Below the pieces are notes generated by a model. The model was given only the letters and a program-made list of their open reading frames with translations, ran no database searches and was not told the DNA's origin. Made by a program: the position numbers and the translations under genes. Shown here piece after piece: positions 36,736 to 49,076 of a stretch of 64,000 nt of DNA. The stretch spans positions 620,001 through 684,000 of the forward strand of contig MCGO01000003.1 in the NCBI GenBank assembly GCA_002104985.1. Reading direction: 5' to 3'. The stretch comes from Rhizoclosmatium globosum (taxonomy: Eukaryota > Chytridiomycota > Chytridiomycetes > Chytridiales > Chytriomycetaceae). How positions within the stretch are numbered: position 1 is the stretch's first letter; the number at the start of each line of letters is the position of its first letter.

Positions 36736-37913
36736 TCACTGAACAGTCTTTTTGACCCATTCTCCAACAACCTTTAAAAACTCTGGACTCAAAGGCTCCT
36801 TCACTTGTTTATCATATTGTTGCTGTAACTGTAACATACTTGGCTCCTCGTCAGAGTCTCGTAACATGTGGGTCAGCTTGTCTCCAACCCAACAATCCAC
36901 AGACTCGGCATTCGGAAGGATTCTATCCGTATTTTTCTTCGTGACAAGCTCAGAATCACACTGCAAGTCCTTTCTACCTCCCACAACAAGTACCTTGGAG
37001 TCAACTGCCTTGAAATCCCCCAATAAATCCATGGTATAATGGTCCCTCCACCAACCAACCGGAAACGGAGTCCCCCTTCCAAACATGGTTTCAACAACAT
37101 CTTTATCCTTCCACTTAGCTTCATTCACCAAATCAACCCAAAACGCATGATTCCGTTTCATAATTGCAGGTTTGAAGAATGTGCGAAGAAGCCAGCCTTT
37201 GAAGCCTCGCGATAAATCGATTTCCTTGATGGCATTGTCACGCTGGAATTGAGTTGCAGAGGGAATGTCATGTCCGAAGCCACTGAGAAGAATAGCACCT
37301 TTGATGTTGGAGGTTTTGGTGGAGTGGAGGAATCAAAGAGGGATACAGGTGATTTCCAGTTATCCTGTGCGAAACCAGGATTATTGAGTGCAGCAAATAC
37401 GCGGCCCATGAGAAGTGCGCCCTAATTGAATCTTCAGCTCAAGTGTCAACTCATCACACACTCAAATCAAACCTCAGAATGACCACAAACAACCACTTTG
37501 CTGTGATCAATACCCAATTTTGCCGCACCATCAGCATCTGAAGCAAACCGAACCGCACCCACGGTATCCGCAACAAGAGCATCCACCTTTGTCGAGTAAA
37601 ACACGTTGTTGTCCACCTTGCCTCCCAACGACACGCCTCGCTTGTCGAAACGCAGCGACGCCACGCCAATTGAAGCCAAGTACTCAGCGAGGTTTGAGTG
37701 GACCTGTGTTTGGATTTGGATTGCGTTGCCGTCGCGGTCGATGGGTCCTGTGCCTCCAACGAGGATGACAACGGGGGCAGCAGTGGTTGTGGTGGTGGAT
37801 GTGGGAAGAGAGAGCGTTCCATTCGCGGTGTGTTTAAGATCGGCGCTGCGGAAGCTGACCGGTACTTGGCGAGCTGCTGCCGTATTGAGTCGGCGAATGA
37901 ATTGGTTGAACAT
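36736..37913 (-). CDS. Alpha/beta hydrolase
   Basis: Two exons, 37,913-37,473 and 37,421-36,736 (intron 37,422-37,472). The splice completes the nucleophile elbow GHSEGAL. Also visible are an oxyanion-type VGGTGPIDRDGN loop, a catalytic Asp candidate in VGGRKDLQC and a His in DKLTHMLRD, so the triad is intact. The N-terminus (MFNQFIRRLNTAAARQVPVS) is basic and amphipathic and could target mitochondria. The frame slips once near 37,330: an AAAA run would need five A to join FDSSTPPK to the clearly homologous TSNIKGAILLSGFGHD. I treat this as a likely sequencing error. Substrate unknown; it is an esterase or lipase-like serine hydrolase. Confidence 0.8.
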
Positions 37914-38040
37914 TCTTAATTTGAAAAACCACGTCGGCCAGTATTCTGGTTACGAGTTTATTACACGTTTTGCAATGAAGAAAGGACAAGTTGTATAGTA
38001 TTTTGTTGACTGCATGAGATTCCAACGACAAAAACTATAT

Positions 38041-38566
38041 TTAGTCAACCTGCAGAGCCTTCTCGAGCTTGTTCTTCCAGTAGAATCCAATGAATGGAAT
38101 GTTCTATCAATAAACAGTCAGTTTGATTCAACAGATCTTGATCCAACACTATACCTGCAAGACGTCACGACGAGCAATTGGAGTTGGCTCAATCAACCAC
38201 AAGGCAGCAAGACCGATACCGGCTCCCCAAACAACGACAGATTGGGCTCTAATAGTTCATATTGTGAGTCAACAACCACCATCAAGTCCTTCAAGAGGAA
38301 CGCACCCGCTCAAAGCCTTAGCACGGTTTCTGAGAGGAGCAATGGTACGGAGCCAAGGCTGTTATTGATGTATTTTTTAGTTGATGGGCTATTGGAGACT
38401 GAAGAGGTGGGGTTTCAGGTACGACGATTTGTTCTGATCCTTTCAACTGCGATCCCACCGTCCACTCCTCCGCACGCTTCAACCGGTTCGATTTCGATGG
38501 GTTCTTTGATGTGTGGCGGGCTCTGAAGCTACTCACGGCGACAGCGACGAACTGGTTGGAGAGCAT
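38041..38566 (-). CDS. QCR10: Cytochrome bc1 complex subunit 10-like (QCR10 family)
   Basis: A small four-exon gene missed by simple ORF calling: 38,566-38,537 (MLSNQFVAVA), 38,358-38,306 (PWLRTIAPLRNRAKALS), 38,248-38,155 and 38,103-38,041. All junctions are in phase, giving about 80 residues. The third exon encodes SVVVWGAGIGLAALWLIEP, a single membrane helix, then ARRDVLQ, spliced to NIPFIGFYWKNKLEK. This matches fungal QCR10 (VVWGAG...ALF....P....DILQ-KIP..G). The subunit sits at the edge of mitochondrial complex III and helps hold the Rieske protein. Introns of 178, 57 and 51 bp make up more than half of the gene. Confidence 0.8.
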
Positions 38567-38671
38567 TTTTCGATAGAACAGGAAAAAGTGCAAACAACCA
38601 GAAAGTTACTATTCCATATTTTATCCTTAAATATATATGCTTGTTTTATTCCTTGCAAGTAACCGGTTATA

Positions 38672-39564
38672 TCATCTTCTTGTCACATCAACAGTCGTGA
38701 AACCCAACTCAGCCATATCACTCCAAGTCATTCCCATAGTTTTCACACAACCATCTCTGTCCATTTTAGCGTTACATGGATCATTCTCTTGCATACCCCC
38801 TTCACAAACACGCATACAGTAGAACCCATCACCAGCTTGTTCAACGTACTTATCAAACGTAGGTCCTTGAACAGACGTGTCTACTCCAGAGTATGGTTCT
38901 TTGCCACAGTTGCGGTATCGGACAGAATCGTCTGTGCAAGATTTGTTGTCAATTGAATTGCAATGCAGGGATGAATATCAATCCTCACATTGTCCACCGT
39001 CATCGTACATTTCTGGTGCACTTTGAGTGCAATTGATTCCGAGAATACCACAATCCATTTGTCCGTATATCTGAACGTACCTACAAACGTCATTACTTTA
39101 GAAATTTTGATAGTCAGACAATCCATAATGGTGCACACCTATTTCCTGGAACGGAATTATTGATTGTAACGTGAGCACTCCTAATCCCGTTTGCAATCAT
39201 CTTGGATGCTCCCGGCGTCAAATAATCCCCAACACAAAACGCGTGGACGTAGCCTTCAGCTTGGACGATAGATGGAAGTAATCCATGCTTGTAAAACGTG
39301 TCAATCAAGTAAGGGCTATCCGGATCTGGGAGGTTCAAGCAAAAGTTCTGGGATATTGAAACTTAAGTACCGATACAGTCGTGACTGAAAACAACGTACA
39401 TTCGCATCTTTGATGTATACTTGCTGTCCCGGCAAGATTAATCCAGGAGTTGGATCAGAGTCTGGTCCTAGATCCCATCCCGCAGCCTCACAAATTGATG
39501 AATCTGGGAACGCATGTGCCTCGAACGCAAATATAACGAGTGCAAAAAAATATCCTACGTTCAT
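38672..39564 (-). CDS. Secreted Cys-rich fungal protein
   Basis: Four exons: 39,564-39,400, 39,347-39,139, 39,080-38,989 and 38,931-38,672, all in phase, about 241 residues. Signal peptide MNVGYFFALVIFAFEAHAFP. The mature part has LILPGQQVYIKDANNFCLNL, then GYVHAFCVGDYL, and a C-terminal segment with regularly placed cysteines (YRNCGKEPYSGVDTS, GDGFYCMRVC, NDPCNAKMDRDGC). Proteins of this pattern are common among extracellular proteins of basidiomycetes and Mucoromycota, to my knowledge without a defined activity. It is probably exported to the wall or medium. Confidence 0.75.
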
Positions 39565-39680
39565 TTTAGGAATAGTTTCGACAAAGTAGTGTTTGTTGTG
39601 TGGGGGCCGTTTCGGTGAACGGCGGGAATATTAGTCCCGCCCAATCAAGTTCAATCAGCATACTTTTAAGTTGTTTATTA

Positions 39681-42600
39681 TCAAAAACAAAAATCAGAAT
39701 CGAGACCCATTTCTCGTCCTACTCGTGATAGACAAGCACTGACAAGATCAACTAAAGTCTCTTCATCAACATCAGCTGGGGACATGCTTGAACCCCTTCC
39801 TGCTTTTGCAACAGCGGCCATCAAATCTACAAGTTGAGGATAGAGATAAAACAGGTGCGCGGATCGCCCCGATAAAATGTGGGACCTCAGGGGATCTGAC
39901 AAGGCCGTCAGCTTAACAATAAATAGAAATCGTACTCACGTATTTTGTCTTCCGCAATCAATTGATGCAGCACGCCTGGCCTCATTTGAAGATCTCGCAA
40001 ATGTGAAAGAACAAGCAGTATTTCTTCCCCTCGAATTCGCGGTAACGGCAGGCGACCATACAGAGGTCGATCTGATGAGTAACTTGTTATCACCTCCTTC
40101 ATTTTGTCAAGCACGATTGGGGCAGCGATCGTGGCAATGCGCTGCCTTGCATCCTTCATGTCTAAAATACAAAATGAGTTGTCATCAACAACGTAAACAC
40201 TGTCACCTGTCAACTCATCTGAACACAATTTCACCATAGAAACCAGACAGACTTTCGAAAAGTTTTCCCGACCATACGGCATCACGTCAGTTCCAAGATT
40301 CATCTTCTTTGGGGAAAGTGTTTGGGGAGTGATTGGTTGCACCGAAACGTTTGGAATGGACGAGAGCGAGCCCCGTGGTGACGAAACAACATCATCCCGT
40401 AAAATTTTCTTGGCTAGATTCAGTGAAGAGTTATGGGTCGGGGCAGTGACAGAGTTTTGTGCAGATCGCAAAGTTCCAGCTCCAACGGTGGGAACTCCTG
40501 AAGACGGAAGTGATATATCCAACATTGAACTCATATGACTTTTGTACAGTTTACTGCAACGACAAATGATTTCTACATGTTGCTTGACCAAATCGTCCGA
40601 CACATGCAGTTGCCCAAGATGAAGGAGAACATCTTCTTCAAAGGTCTCAAATATTGAGATGTCAAATGATGTGGCCACCTCCAACTCGTCCATAGACATT
40701 GTGGAAGGAGGGTTGCTAAGTAGGATTTAATGTCATGAAAGTATGACACAGGTTTTTCATACCTTTGGGCAACAAGAATCCATCAAACATTTCCAATATT
40801 TGGAAATATATTGAGTTCAAGATTTCTTTGGGTAAGGCTGCAATCGTAAATGTCAGCGAAAGAAATTTCACTATTAAATCAACCCACCAGAAATGTATTT
40901 CTCCAAGTTCTTGAGTCCCATGACAACCAGAGTCATGGAAGCATTAGCAGCACATCTCCAAAGAGGCGTAGAATCTTTAGTTCCAGGACAAGGGCAGTCA
41001 TATTTGGCTCTCATTGGAACATCCAAACAAGCTAGCATCGCCTCAAAAATGCCCCCAGAATACACCGTCAGTGCACTTCCATGGGCTTCGAAATAATTAA
41101 CTAAACACTGAATAGATCGTTTCGCTAAAGTCATGTACGTGAATCCCTTCTCCATTCCACCGGTAGCTGGCTGTAACCGAGCCTTTTCCTTCTCAGCATC
41201 TGACAGAGATTGAAGCCTTACAAAAGGCAGTCTAATGAAACCCGCAACACATAGAATGATAATTTCTGGAGCTCCTTGGATCTTTGCAAAATCCGGTGAC
41301 GTTCCAGTGATCAAATTGAACACAGCTTCTTGAAATGGCGACATTGTTTCCAAATCAGACACGTTGTCTGTTTTATACTTGGAAACGGTGGCTCCTTCAG
41401 GGGATGTAGTATGGTATAAAAGAAGTGAACTCAAGACATTCAGCATCCGCTTCAGCTCATAGAGACCAAATGATGAAGCAATAACCTCATGAATGTCTCC
41501 GAAAACAGAAACGTATTGTACCAACGTAGCTTGTGGGAAAGGTCCATGGATAGCTTTCAACTTTTCAACATCAATCAGTTGACTACCAAATCCACTTGCA
41601 GACTTCACCAAAACACTCTGCACAGGTTCGGAAACACCCTTATTTTCGTCCGCACCGCAACGATTCCTTGTCCAAGTGCTTCCCAGACATCCCATGCAAC
41701 TCTCCACAACTCTGACATTTTCTTTTCAATGGCGGGTGCTACTTTACCAGGAGTGCCATCTGCTTCGACCAAGTCTTTTGTATACCGAACCAGTGACTTT
41801 AAGCTCTTGATAGCCGTTGCTGAAACTTCAGCTCCTCCACCTAAAGCCCAAGAGCGAATGTAATCCAAAAACAGACTCCAGTCTTTTCAAATCCAGATCC
41901 CAAATCAATCAGTACTGGGAAAAACTGAATAATCAAATTTGTGATTCCAGTGAGAGTGAGAGTTTTGGTTTCGTTCCAGAATTTGGTAGGTGAATCGCGA
42001 GGGTTAATTGGAATACCACTAGCAGCCAAAGCATTCGATTGGGGCGCTTGCTGGATCAACTCTGCCTGTTCAGAGGAGATTTTCACTCGTTCCAGAAGTG
42101 GAAACAAGATATTCCATATGCATTCATCCCAAGCTTCCAAAGTCAATCGACGTCCATTGATTGTGATAGTTTTGAAGATGGTTTGATTTGCACTATTTCG
42201 AACTTCTGGCCGCAAATCAGAACAAAGCTGCGATAAGTGTGCCAAGAGGTGCATCCAGAGTACATCCATTGTCTTGGTAGTTACAGGACCGGTAATGTTT
42301 TCTCGGGAAGTGAGCATAGCTCGGGTATTTTGAGGAATACTTAACGCTGAAGTTCCATTTGATGCATCGAGTTTCTCAACAGATCCAACATGTAACGATG
42401 GGTTGGATCGATTCGCTGGACTCTCTACTTTTCCTTCTTTCTCCAACTTTTGTCGTCTTGTGAGAATGTTATCAGATATATTCCAGAGAAGACCGATAGT
42501 TGTAAGGCTGATGTTGATATCATCTGGCTGAGAACCAAAGCAACCAAGGGTTTGGATGCATTCAAATAACACATCAGGACTCAAGGATCCCAAAAAGTCA

Positions 42601-45600
42601 CCGCAGACTAGTTGGACAGACGGGAACGCAGATCGAACAAGTATCGCGGCTTTTGAAGACTGAGCAGCGTCCAAGGAGTTTGATGCCTCAACCATATTCA
42701 TCAATGCACCACTTGAAACTGCGCCTCCAGAAGCCCCACCAAGCTTGCGGCCACCAACAACGACGCTTCGAATAACCTCAAAGATCAAGAACCATCCATG
42801 AACAAGATTATGACCACTAATGTTAAGAGATGAGCAAAAAATGACAACATGGAGTTACTTACCTTGACATCAGAATCTTTTTGACTGTTTCCAAACCAAC
42901 TTTTTGAACATCTACAAACCACGGACCCTTCACAACTCTCTCCACCTCTGTCGTAGGAGTACCAGTTGTTAATGGAACACCAGTTGGGACAACATCATCA
43001 GCACTGACGAGCATAAAGCGTTTAAGCGGCTCAAGCAAAGCCATTTCCACAATTTCGCCATTCCGAATCCCGTGCTTATCATTCTCATTCTCCTCCATAT
43101 GCTGAATCGAGAGCGCCAAAATATCACCAAAGACTGTACTAACTTGGGCACGTATTCCAGGGGTGCAGTTTTGGCTGTGTGCAATGTCAATCAAACATCC
43201 AACTACCATTCCAAACATTTCGCCCGGAGCTGGATCCACAAACCGACCCACATTCAACGTGAACACTTCATGCAGCTTTCCAACAGCAAAACTCTTGTCT
43301 TCTACAACTTTCCCACTCTCCTTCTTTTCCAAAGCGCTGCTAGCAGCCTGTACAGCGGAATCCTTGCTCAACAAGCACAACGCACCCACAAACTCCTTCA
43401 ATCCTTTCTCCTCCATCATTTTACTCCCCTCAAACAAGTTCTTCAAAGCAAGTACAAGATTCATATCCACATTACCTCCACTTCCAATCCCGCTAAAGCA
43501 ATCGCAACGTTCGCTAAAGCATTCAAACTCAGTTTCCGACCGCCTTCCACCATCTTAACACCATCAGCAGCCGGATTCACAGTCTCCCTTCGCTCCGTCT
43601 TTCCACTGCTATGCATCCCTTCAACAGCTTGCAACGTCTCCAACACAAAGAACCAAGTCTCTCGACTCAAGACGCTTTCAAGTTGACTCGCCAATCCCGC
43701 GACAGAAACCATAGCCATCAAGTTCCTCTCACCAAGAGCAAGATGCATCGGGTGGTTAACTCGCGTCTGGAAGTTTTGCGCGGCAGCGCTCGAGAAACTC
43801 GTAAGTTCGCGCACGGCTGCAGACGCATCGCAACTGAGGATCACTGTAGGTGGAGTTGTGATTCGACAGACGCTTTGAATCAATGCGTCGCGCTGTTGGA
43901 CGAGACCTAGAAGTCCAATGAGAGCTGTGTAGCCCATATACGTTCGTAATGTGATTTTGTATACTTCAAGATCCACGTTTCCGATTAATAGGACAGCGAG
44001 GGTTGCGATGGTGACAGGGAAAGTTGAAGTCGCGATTTCGATGGCTTGTAGAAGCTCATCTTGGAGAACAGGTAGGACAGGTGTGCCTGGGAGATGTAGG
44101 CGATAATAGAGATTGAGGAATATGAGCAATCAGTCGAGGGAGAAGTGAATTGACTTGCGCATCTGTGGCGTTAAGAATACATTGGATCGCTACTGCTGTG
44201 ATGTAGTTCTCCGGGAGAGTTGGTGCTGTATCCTTATCCAGAAGTTCCATACTGAAATCGGGTTATTTCACGTTATTTGCACAATAGTACTCACCAAGGT
44301 GTTTTCAGCATCGTGCTCGCCAAACCAACAAATACTTCAGGATTTGGCGCATCCGTTTTCAAAGTAACCGGAGCATCAGGAACTTCACGCGGAATAATCA
44401 AGCTCGCCTGCTTCTCACTGACAAGAATTCGAGCCACAGCTCCCAACATATCTTGCACTACTTTAGTAGCCCCAGTTTTAGCATCGTAACTTTCGTAGCA
44501 GTCTCTCAAGAATCCCTCGTGGAACAGAGTCCTTTGATGGATTCCAAAACAAGAACACGAAGCCATGGCGGTCCATGATCAGTTTCCAAAAGTTTGATGT
44601 ATAGAGAAAGGAAGATTTCGGATTCCATGGCAAGAACGTCGTGGAAGCTTTTTACAAGAACATGGATTACTCGAAGTAAGCGGACAAGAAGAGGGAATTC
44701 GCTCTTATCACTAAATGAGCGCATAAGCATTGGACAAACGCGTTCTTTCAGAATAGCAAGCATTGCTTCGTGCTGACGTGGAAGTATTGGTTAAATCGAA
44801 CTAATAGAAGGGATCTACCTTCTTGAACACGTTCGCATGATCCTTCAAAATAGACTCAATGAATTCCAAACACACTGCTTTCGGTAAACTGGAGACTCTC
44901 CAAAAACTAGTGTTTTCTCCCACCGCCAACAAACACAGGTCCTGAAACAGCATACATGCATCCTTTGCAAAAGGTTTCATATTTGAATCATCTGCAATAT
45001 AGTAAAGCCACACAAGTCACTCCTGACAGACAATCTTACCACAGTAGAGAGAGTTTCATCCTCGACATCGACTTTCTCAAAGGCATGCAAACGATTTGCC
45101 TCAAAGTAGCAGTTGCAATACTGTTCACGATCGGTGATTTGGAATCTTGCAGTCTGTAACATAGGCCCAGAGCCTCAATAATCGCGTCTCCCCCAACATT
45201 GAGTTTGTAGCTTGTCAAGAGCGGTAACACGGTCTGCAACATTTTGAGTTGAACGTTCTGGTCAAGAGACGCCAGTTGATCTGCCATAGTCCTCAAAACT
45301 TTAGCTACGGAGACGAGGGAATGGCCTGGTGCATAGTGAGCCGCTGTAAACAGCCAATAGCGATGGGGACAAGCTTTGGATTTTTTGACTCGCAGGCAAG
45401 GACGAAAGGTCGAACCGTGTCTGAAGTCTTTGCAAGTTCTAGTCGCGGGGGGGTCTAGTTAGACTTGGCAATAGATTTGATTCGCACCTTTCGCGATTGC
45501 ATCGTTTGAGTTTAGCGTCGGATTCGGGCGTGCACCAGCGAGCGACTTTACGAGAGCGAGAAGCAGATCGGCGGCCTGTGTTGTGACAAGGGCGAACCAG

Positions 45601-45779
45601 GGTTAGACAGAGAAACGAGAGAGAGGAGTGTTAATTAAACCACGAACATCTTTCACGTCCGCGTTCTTCTTCTTTGCCTCGACAATCAAAAGACCAAGTT
45701 CCTGAATAAGAAATCCGCCGAGTCCGCCTTGGCCTGCGCTTCCTGGCCGCATCGGTCGTCCGGCTTCGTCCGTGCTCAT
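39681..45779 (-). CDS. MON2: MON2-like Golgi/endosome trafficking protein
   Basis: A long multi-exon gene with at least ten short introns. It starts MSTDEAGRP at 45,779 and soon shows LIQELGLLIVEAKKKNADVKD, the DCB-domain start of Mon2/Sec7-BIG proteins. FVLACESKNPKLVPIAIGCLQRL and a helical-repeat body follow. Near the C-terminus are RGEEILLVLSHLRDLQM and LVDLVSACLSRVGREMGLD, matching fungal Mon2 ends; there is no Sec7 catalytic domain, as expected for Mon2. Mon2 acts with Dop1 and the flippase Neo1 on Golgi and endosome membranes in recycling. Two single-base slips are seen: an AAAA run near 41,650 that fits better with five A, and one near 44,110. Both look like sequence errors because the frames on both sides are coherent. 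Confidence 0.85.
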
Positions 45780-45831
45780 TGTTTTGGTTGGTTGGTTGGT
45801 TTAAACAAACAGAACAAAAGAGTAGTGCAAA
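45780..45831. promoter_or_regulatory. Very short divergent intergenic region
   Basis: Only about 52 bp separate the MON2 start (minus strand) from the isochorismatase-family start (plus strand). The interval contains a TTGG-type tandem (GTTTTGGTTGGTTGGTTGGTT) and no TATA box. Core promoter elements must overlap the neighbouring 5' ends. Confidence 0.4.
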
Positions 45832-46666
45832 ATGCCTCCCCTTCCAAGACCTCTCCACTGCCGCATCTAGACCCGTCTTCTTCCTCTGCGATATTCAGCA
45901 AAAGTTTAAGTGGGTGCTAAACTGCCCTGTTTTTCAGTGTGCTGAAAGTTGGCCAACAGGAACCACATCTTTGCTTACCCCGCAATGCTCGGAACAGCCA
46001 AAAAGATGGTACCTAGATGAGTATAACATGGATGATGCTTTTCTAATTTCTGTAAAAGATTGCGGCGTCATCGATCCTGAACGTTCCATTGCTTGTGACT
46101 GGTTTGTTGCAATCATTAAGTGTAACTTCCTCAACTCATCCCATGAGTAGAGCACATGTCCGACAAGCTTGGAAAGACAGATTCCTCTCTCATTCTTCCT
46201 CCTTCTACCCTCATCTTTCAGAAACAACGATTCAGTATGGTTACTCAAGAAGTCTCAAACACTCTCTCTGGTCTCTACTCAAACAAGGGCGCTGATCACG
46301 TTGTTTTATTTGGTATTGAATCTCAAGTATGCGTTTTGCAAACTACGTTGGATTTGTTGGAGAAGGGTATTTCGGTGACTGTCTTGCAAGATGGAGTGTC
46401 CTCCATTAACCAAGGCGAGATCCCAGTCGCATTGGAGGTAATTGATTAGATCTCATTCGATTAAAAACTAATGAGAATAATGTATTGCACATCCTCAGAG
46501 ATTGAGACAAGCTGGGGCGTTCATTAGTACCTCAGAATCAGTGCTCTTCCAAATTATGCAAGACGCGTCCCATCCTGGATTCAAGCAGATTCAAGGACTT
46601 CTGAAGGAGACAAAAGAGTCATCTGCTGTGGCTTTGAATACTTTCTGTCTTCCATCCAAATTGTGA
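45832..46666 (+). CDS. Isochorismatase-family cysteine hydrolase (ISOC1/2-like)
   Basis: Four exons, with introns 45,910-45,959, one after TAKKM near 46,008, one from about 46,101, and one after VALE near 46,438. After the first splice the protein reads VFFLCDIQQKFK-NHIFAYPAMLGTAKKM, with the catalytic Asp in CDIQ. It continues ASSILNVPLLVT-EHMSDKLGKTDSSL and VVLFGIESQVCVLQTTLDLL, which carries the nucleophilic Cys. The family's Lys is expected in the variable middle part and is less clear here. These alpha/beta proteins hydrolyse or sequester small amide or ester substrates; ISOC-type members have no firm substrate. The ATG at 45,832 reaches a stop after 12 codons unless one C is removed from CTCCCC, so the start carries a likely one-base error. 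Confidence 0.8.
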
Positions 46667-46700
46667 AATGTTTGAATAAATAACAACCATTTTGTTTTAA

Positions 46701-48210
46701 TTATTGCTCCAAAACATTGCTCCACTCCGTGTAAATCAACGCGCTCAATGCTTTCACGTCAGGCACAGCCTCAAGTACCTAAGATGACATTAGTTTCTGT
46801 TGAAGAGAAAACGTACAATACAAACCACAAGCACCCTATTCTTTTCGTCTCCACTCAACACTTCTGGGGAGAACCGACTAATGACAGGTAAAGAACTTGC
46901 CAACTTGATCTTTTTGGGCTCCTCAGTTACTTCCGTGATCTTTTCGTGCTCGGGAACAAGTTCGGTTGGGAATAAGTATTCTTAATCTGAGACTCCAAAA
47001 TTCCAAATGATTTATCGCTAAATTGAGTCAGAAATAGACAGCCATATTTGATGATTGGTACTCACAGACACTTTCTGAAGACAACTGCGAAGTCGGTGCT
47101 AAATCAAAAGAACATCAGCCAGAATTCATTATTTGGTAACACGAACCTCTCCAGAAAGTCTCGCATTTCATTCAGCATTGAAATTAAATCTTCATCCTCC
47201 TTCACAATAACGATCTTCCCAGCTGCTCGATCTTCGTTCATGGCTTCTCGAAGAATCTGAAGTTCCTTTCCGGCTGACGGTAATAAGACTGACGTAAATC
47301 TAATTTCAGGTGATATGTGAGCTTCATCATTCAATTGACAAATGTTTACCCAAAGTGGATTCCAGCCCCACTAACTCCCCACTCTTCAACGCTCGCACGG
47401 ATAGAAGCAATATGCGACATCAATTCATCACTTGTTACTTCGTCCGATACGGAGACTCTGTGCGAGCAAGATTAACTGTTCCGCAGCAGAGAAAGAAAGC
47501 TAATACCCTGCAAGGCCACTCCCCACAGCCTGTTTCACTCTTGCAGCAAGCTCAAAGATACCTTTATGTAAAGATACCAGCTGAACATGATGAACTTCCG
47601 TTCTGTATCCACTGAGATTCCTTTGGCGTCTGGAGCAACAGCGGCAAGGTAAGTGAAGCGACCGACCAAGTTTAACTGAACGTGTGTGAAGCAATACAAG
47701 AGACAGACAAGATACAAAGCGGTGATTGATCGCGTGAAGCCTATAGGCAAAAGTGTAAGGCACCCCTGTCATACTTGGAACACACTCAACTTGCAACTTT
47801 CAAATTCTCCCACAAATCCACCTTTCGTAACCTCGCTTCATCCGGTGACAGGTCCGTCATAGTTCTTAGTTGTTGCAGCGCAGCCGTTGTTTCCTCCACT
47901 CCACAATAGGGTCCAAGCTGCGCCTCGGCAACGGGAAGCAGCTTCGCCACGCTGACAGAACAGTCTTTCTGGTTCTGTTCAAATCGGAGTTTCAATCTGG
48001 GTTGATTGGGTGTTGGTTAACGAAAGAAAGAAGGAAAGAAGTCAGAAACGACAAACGAAACTGTTGCTTTGCCGCCCGGTCGCGCTGGGCATTCTGTTCG
48101 GACTCTTCGAGTTTGTGCATGGCGTATCGGTACAGGACATAGCCGGTTCCGACGAGGGCCGCGGTTCCGAGAAGGACCCGACCCACGAGGCTGCCTTTCT
48201 TTTGGGTCAT
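46701..48210 (-). CDS. PEX3: Peroxisomal biogenesis factor 3
   Basis: ATG at 48,210 opens MTQKKGSLVGRVLLGTAALV, whose hydrophobic segment up to GYVLYRY is the N-terminal membrane anchor of Pex3. A first intron near 48,000-48,060 joins KQQ to LKLRFEQNQKDCSVSVAKLL, the usual (F/R)FESNQ-type start of the cytosolic domain. Then comes KVDLWENLKV, and after another intron GFTRSITALYLVCLLYCFTH, VQLNLVGRFTYL, IFELAARVKQAVGSGLAG, and near the 3' end EMRDFLERFVLPNNEFWLM. Stop at 46,701. Pex3 recruits Pex19 with its membrane-protein cargo to peroxisomes and also anchors the organelle. Its 3' end faces that of the isochorismatase gene with only 34 bp between. Confidence 0.88.
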
Positions 48211-48294
48211 CTTTTGCGAATCTCGTCTTTGAGCGACAAACACAAGTCAGATATCTTTGAATTCATGGTGCAAAAACGCTTTAAATCAAGATTA

Positions 48295-48999
48295 CTACTC
48301 GTGGTAGTATTCCCTTGCAGCACACTCGCAACCTAACGAGTCTTCGACGATTTCCAACCCACAAGTGTAACAAAACTCCGTCGCACATATACCACACACA
48401 ACATGTGTACATCCTCCATCCTTGTCAATTCCGACTCCACACGACGGACAATGCTTGAACCCATTCTGAGCAACAACAGCCTTGTATTCCTTATCCATTT
48501 TCCTCATACCTTTCGAACTCACGGCCTGATGGAAATGCTGGAACTGAAGCATTTCTTCCGCGGACAAAACGCTTTCGACGTAAGTCCGAGAAAACTCGAG
48601 TCTACAGCATTTTGGCTTTCCCAGCGTATGCTTAGCCATTTCATAGACACATTCCTTGCAGTACATATGACCACATTCATTAGTATAAGCAGAAAACGAT
48701 TGACAAGATGCACAGGTGCCAATATTGATCAGATACCCACGTTGAAGGGTTGGATGCAAGTAGGAATAGATGAGATTATGGTTTGTAATTTGCGTCATGC
48801 AAGCTGGACATGAGATGAAAGTGATATTGCGCTGAATGCTGCTATTACAGTGATGCTTGAAGCATTCTTCACACATTCGGTGGTCACATGAGAGTGAAAC
48901 AAATGAACGAGTGCGGGATCGCGGCATTTTGCATCTAATACAGGCTCTCCTCGATGACAACATGGCTTTGAGTCTGGCAATGAGTGGCGAATTATTCAT
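48295..48999 (-). CDS. RING/Rcat zinc protein, paralogue 1
   Basis: Intronless, 234 residues from MNNSPLIARLKAML. Three Cys/His clusters are visible: CIRCKMPRS...LSCDHRMCEECF...CPACM; CASCQSF...ECGHMYCKECV...KCC, a RING1-like finger; and HCPSCGVGIDKDGGCTHVVC with CATEFCYTC, matching RING2/Rcat of RBR ligases including the catalytic-type Cys in GGCTH. A recognisable IBR finger between RING1 and Rcat is missing. RBR ligases take ubiquitin from an E2 onto the Rcat Cys before transfer. Activity here is likely but unproven given the compact layout. A related shorter gene lies 77 bp upstream on the same strand. Confidence 0.75.
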   Translation of the reverse strand: MNNSPLIARLKAMLSSRRACIRCKMPRSRTRSFVSLSCDHRMCEECFKHHCNSSIQRNITFISCPACMTQITNHNLIYSYLHPTLQRGYLINIGTCASCQSFSAYTNECGHMYCKECVYEMAKHTLGKPKCCRLEFSRTYVESVLSAEEMLQFQHFHQAVSSKGMRKMDKEYKAVVAQNGFKHCPSCGVGIDKDGGCTHVVCGICATEFCYTCGLEIVEDSLGCECAAREYYHE

Positions 49000-49076
49000 T
49001 TCTTTTTTGTTTTGATTGATTGTGCAAAATACAAACGAAAATACCAAAGCAACTTATTGCAACAGAGCAAATAAAA

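Noticed and set aside
43072..43686. 204-residue plus-strand open frame opposite MON2
   Set aside because: It lies entirely antisense to coherent MON2 exons, has no domain, and starts in a region fixed by the MON2 frame.
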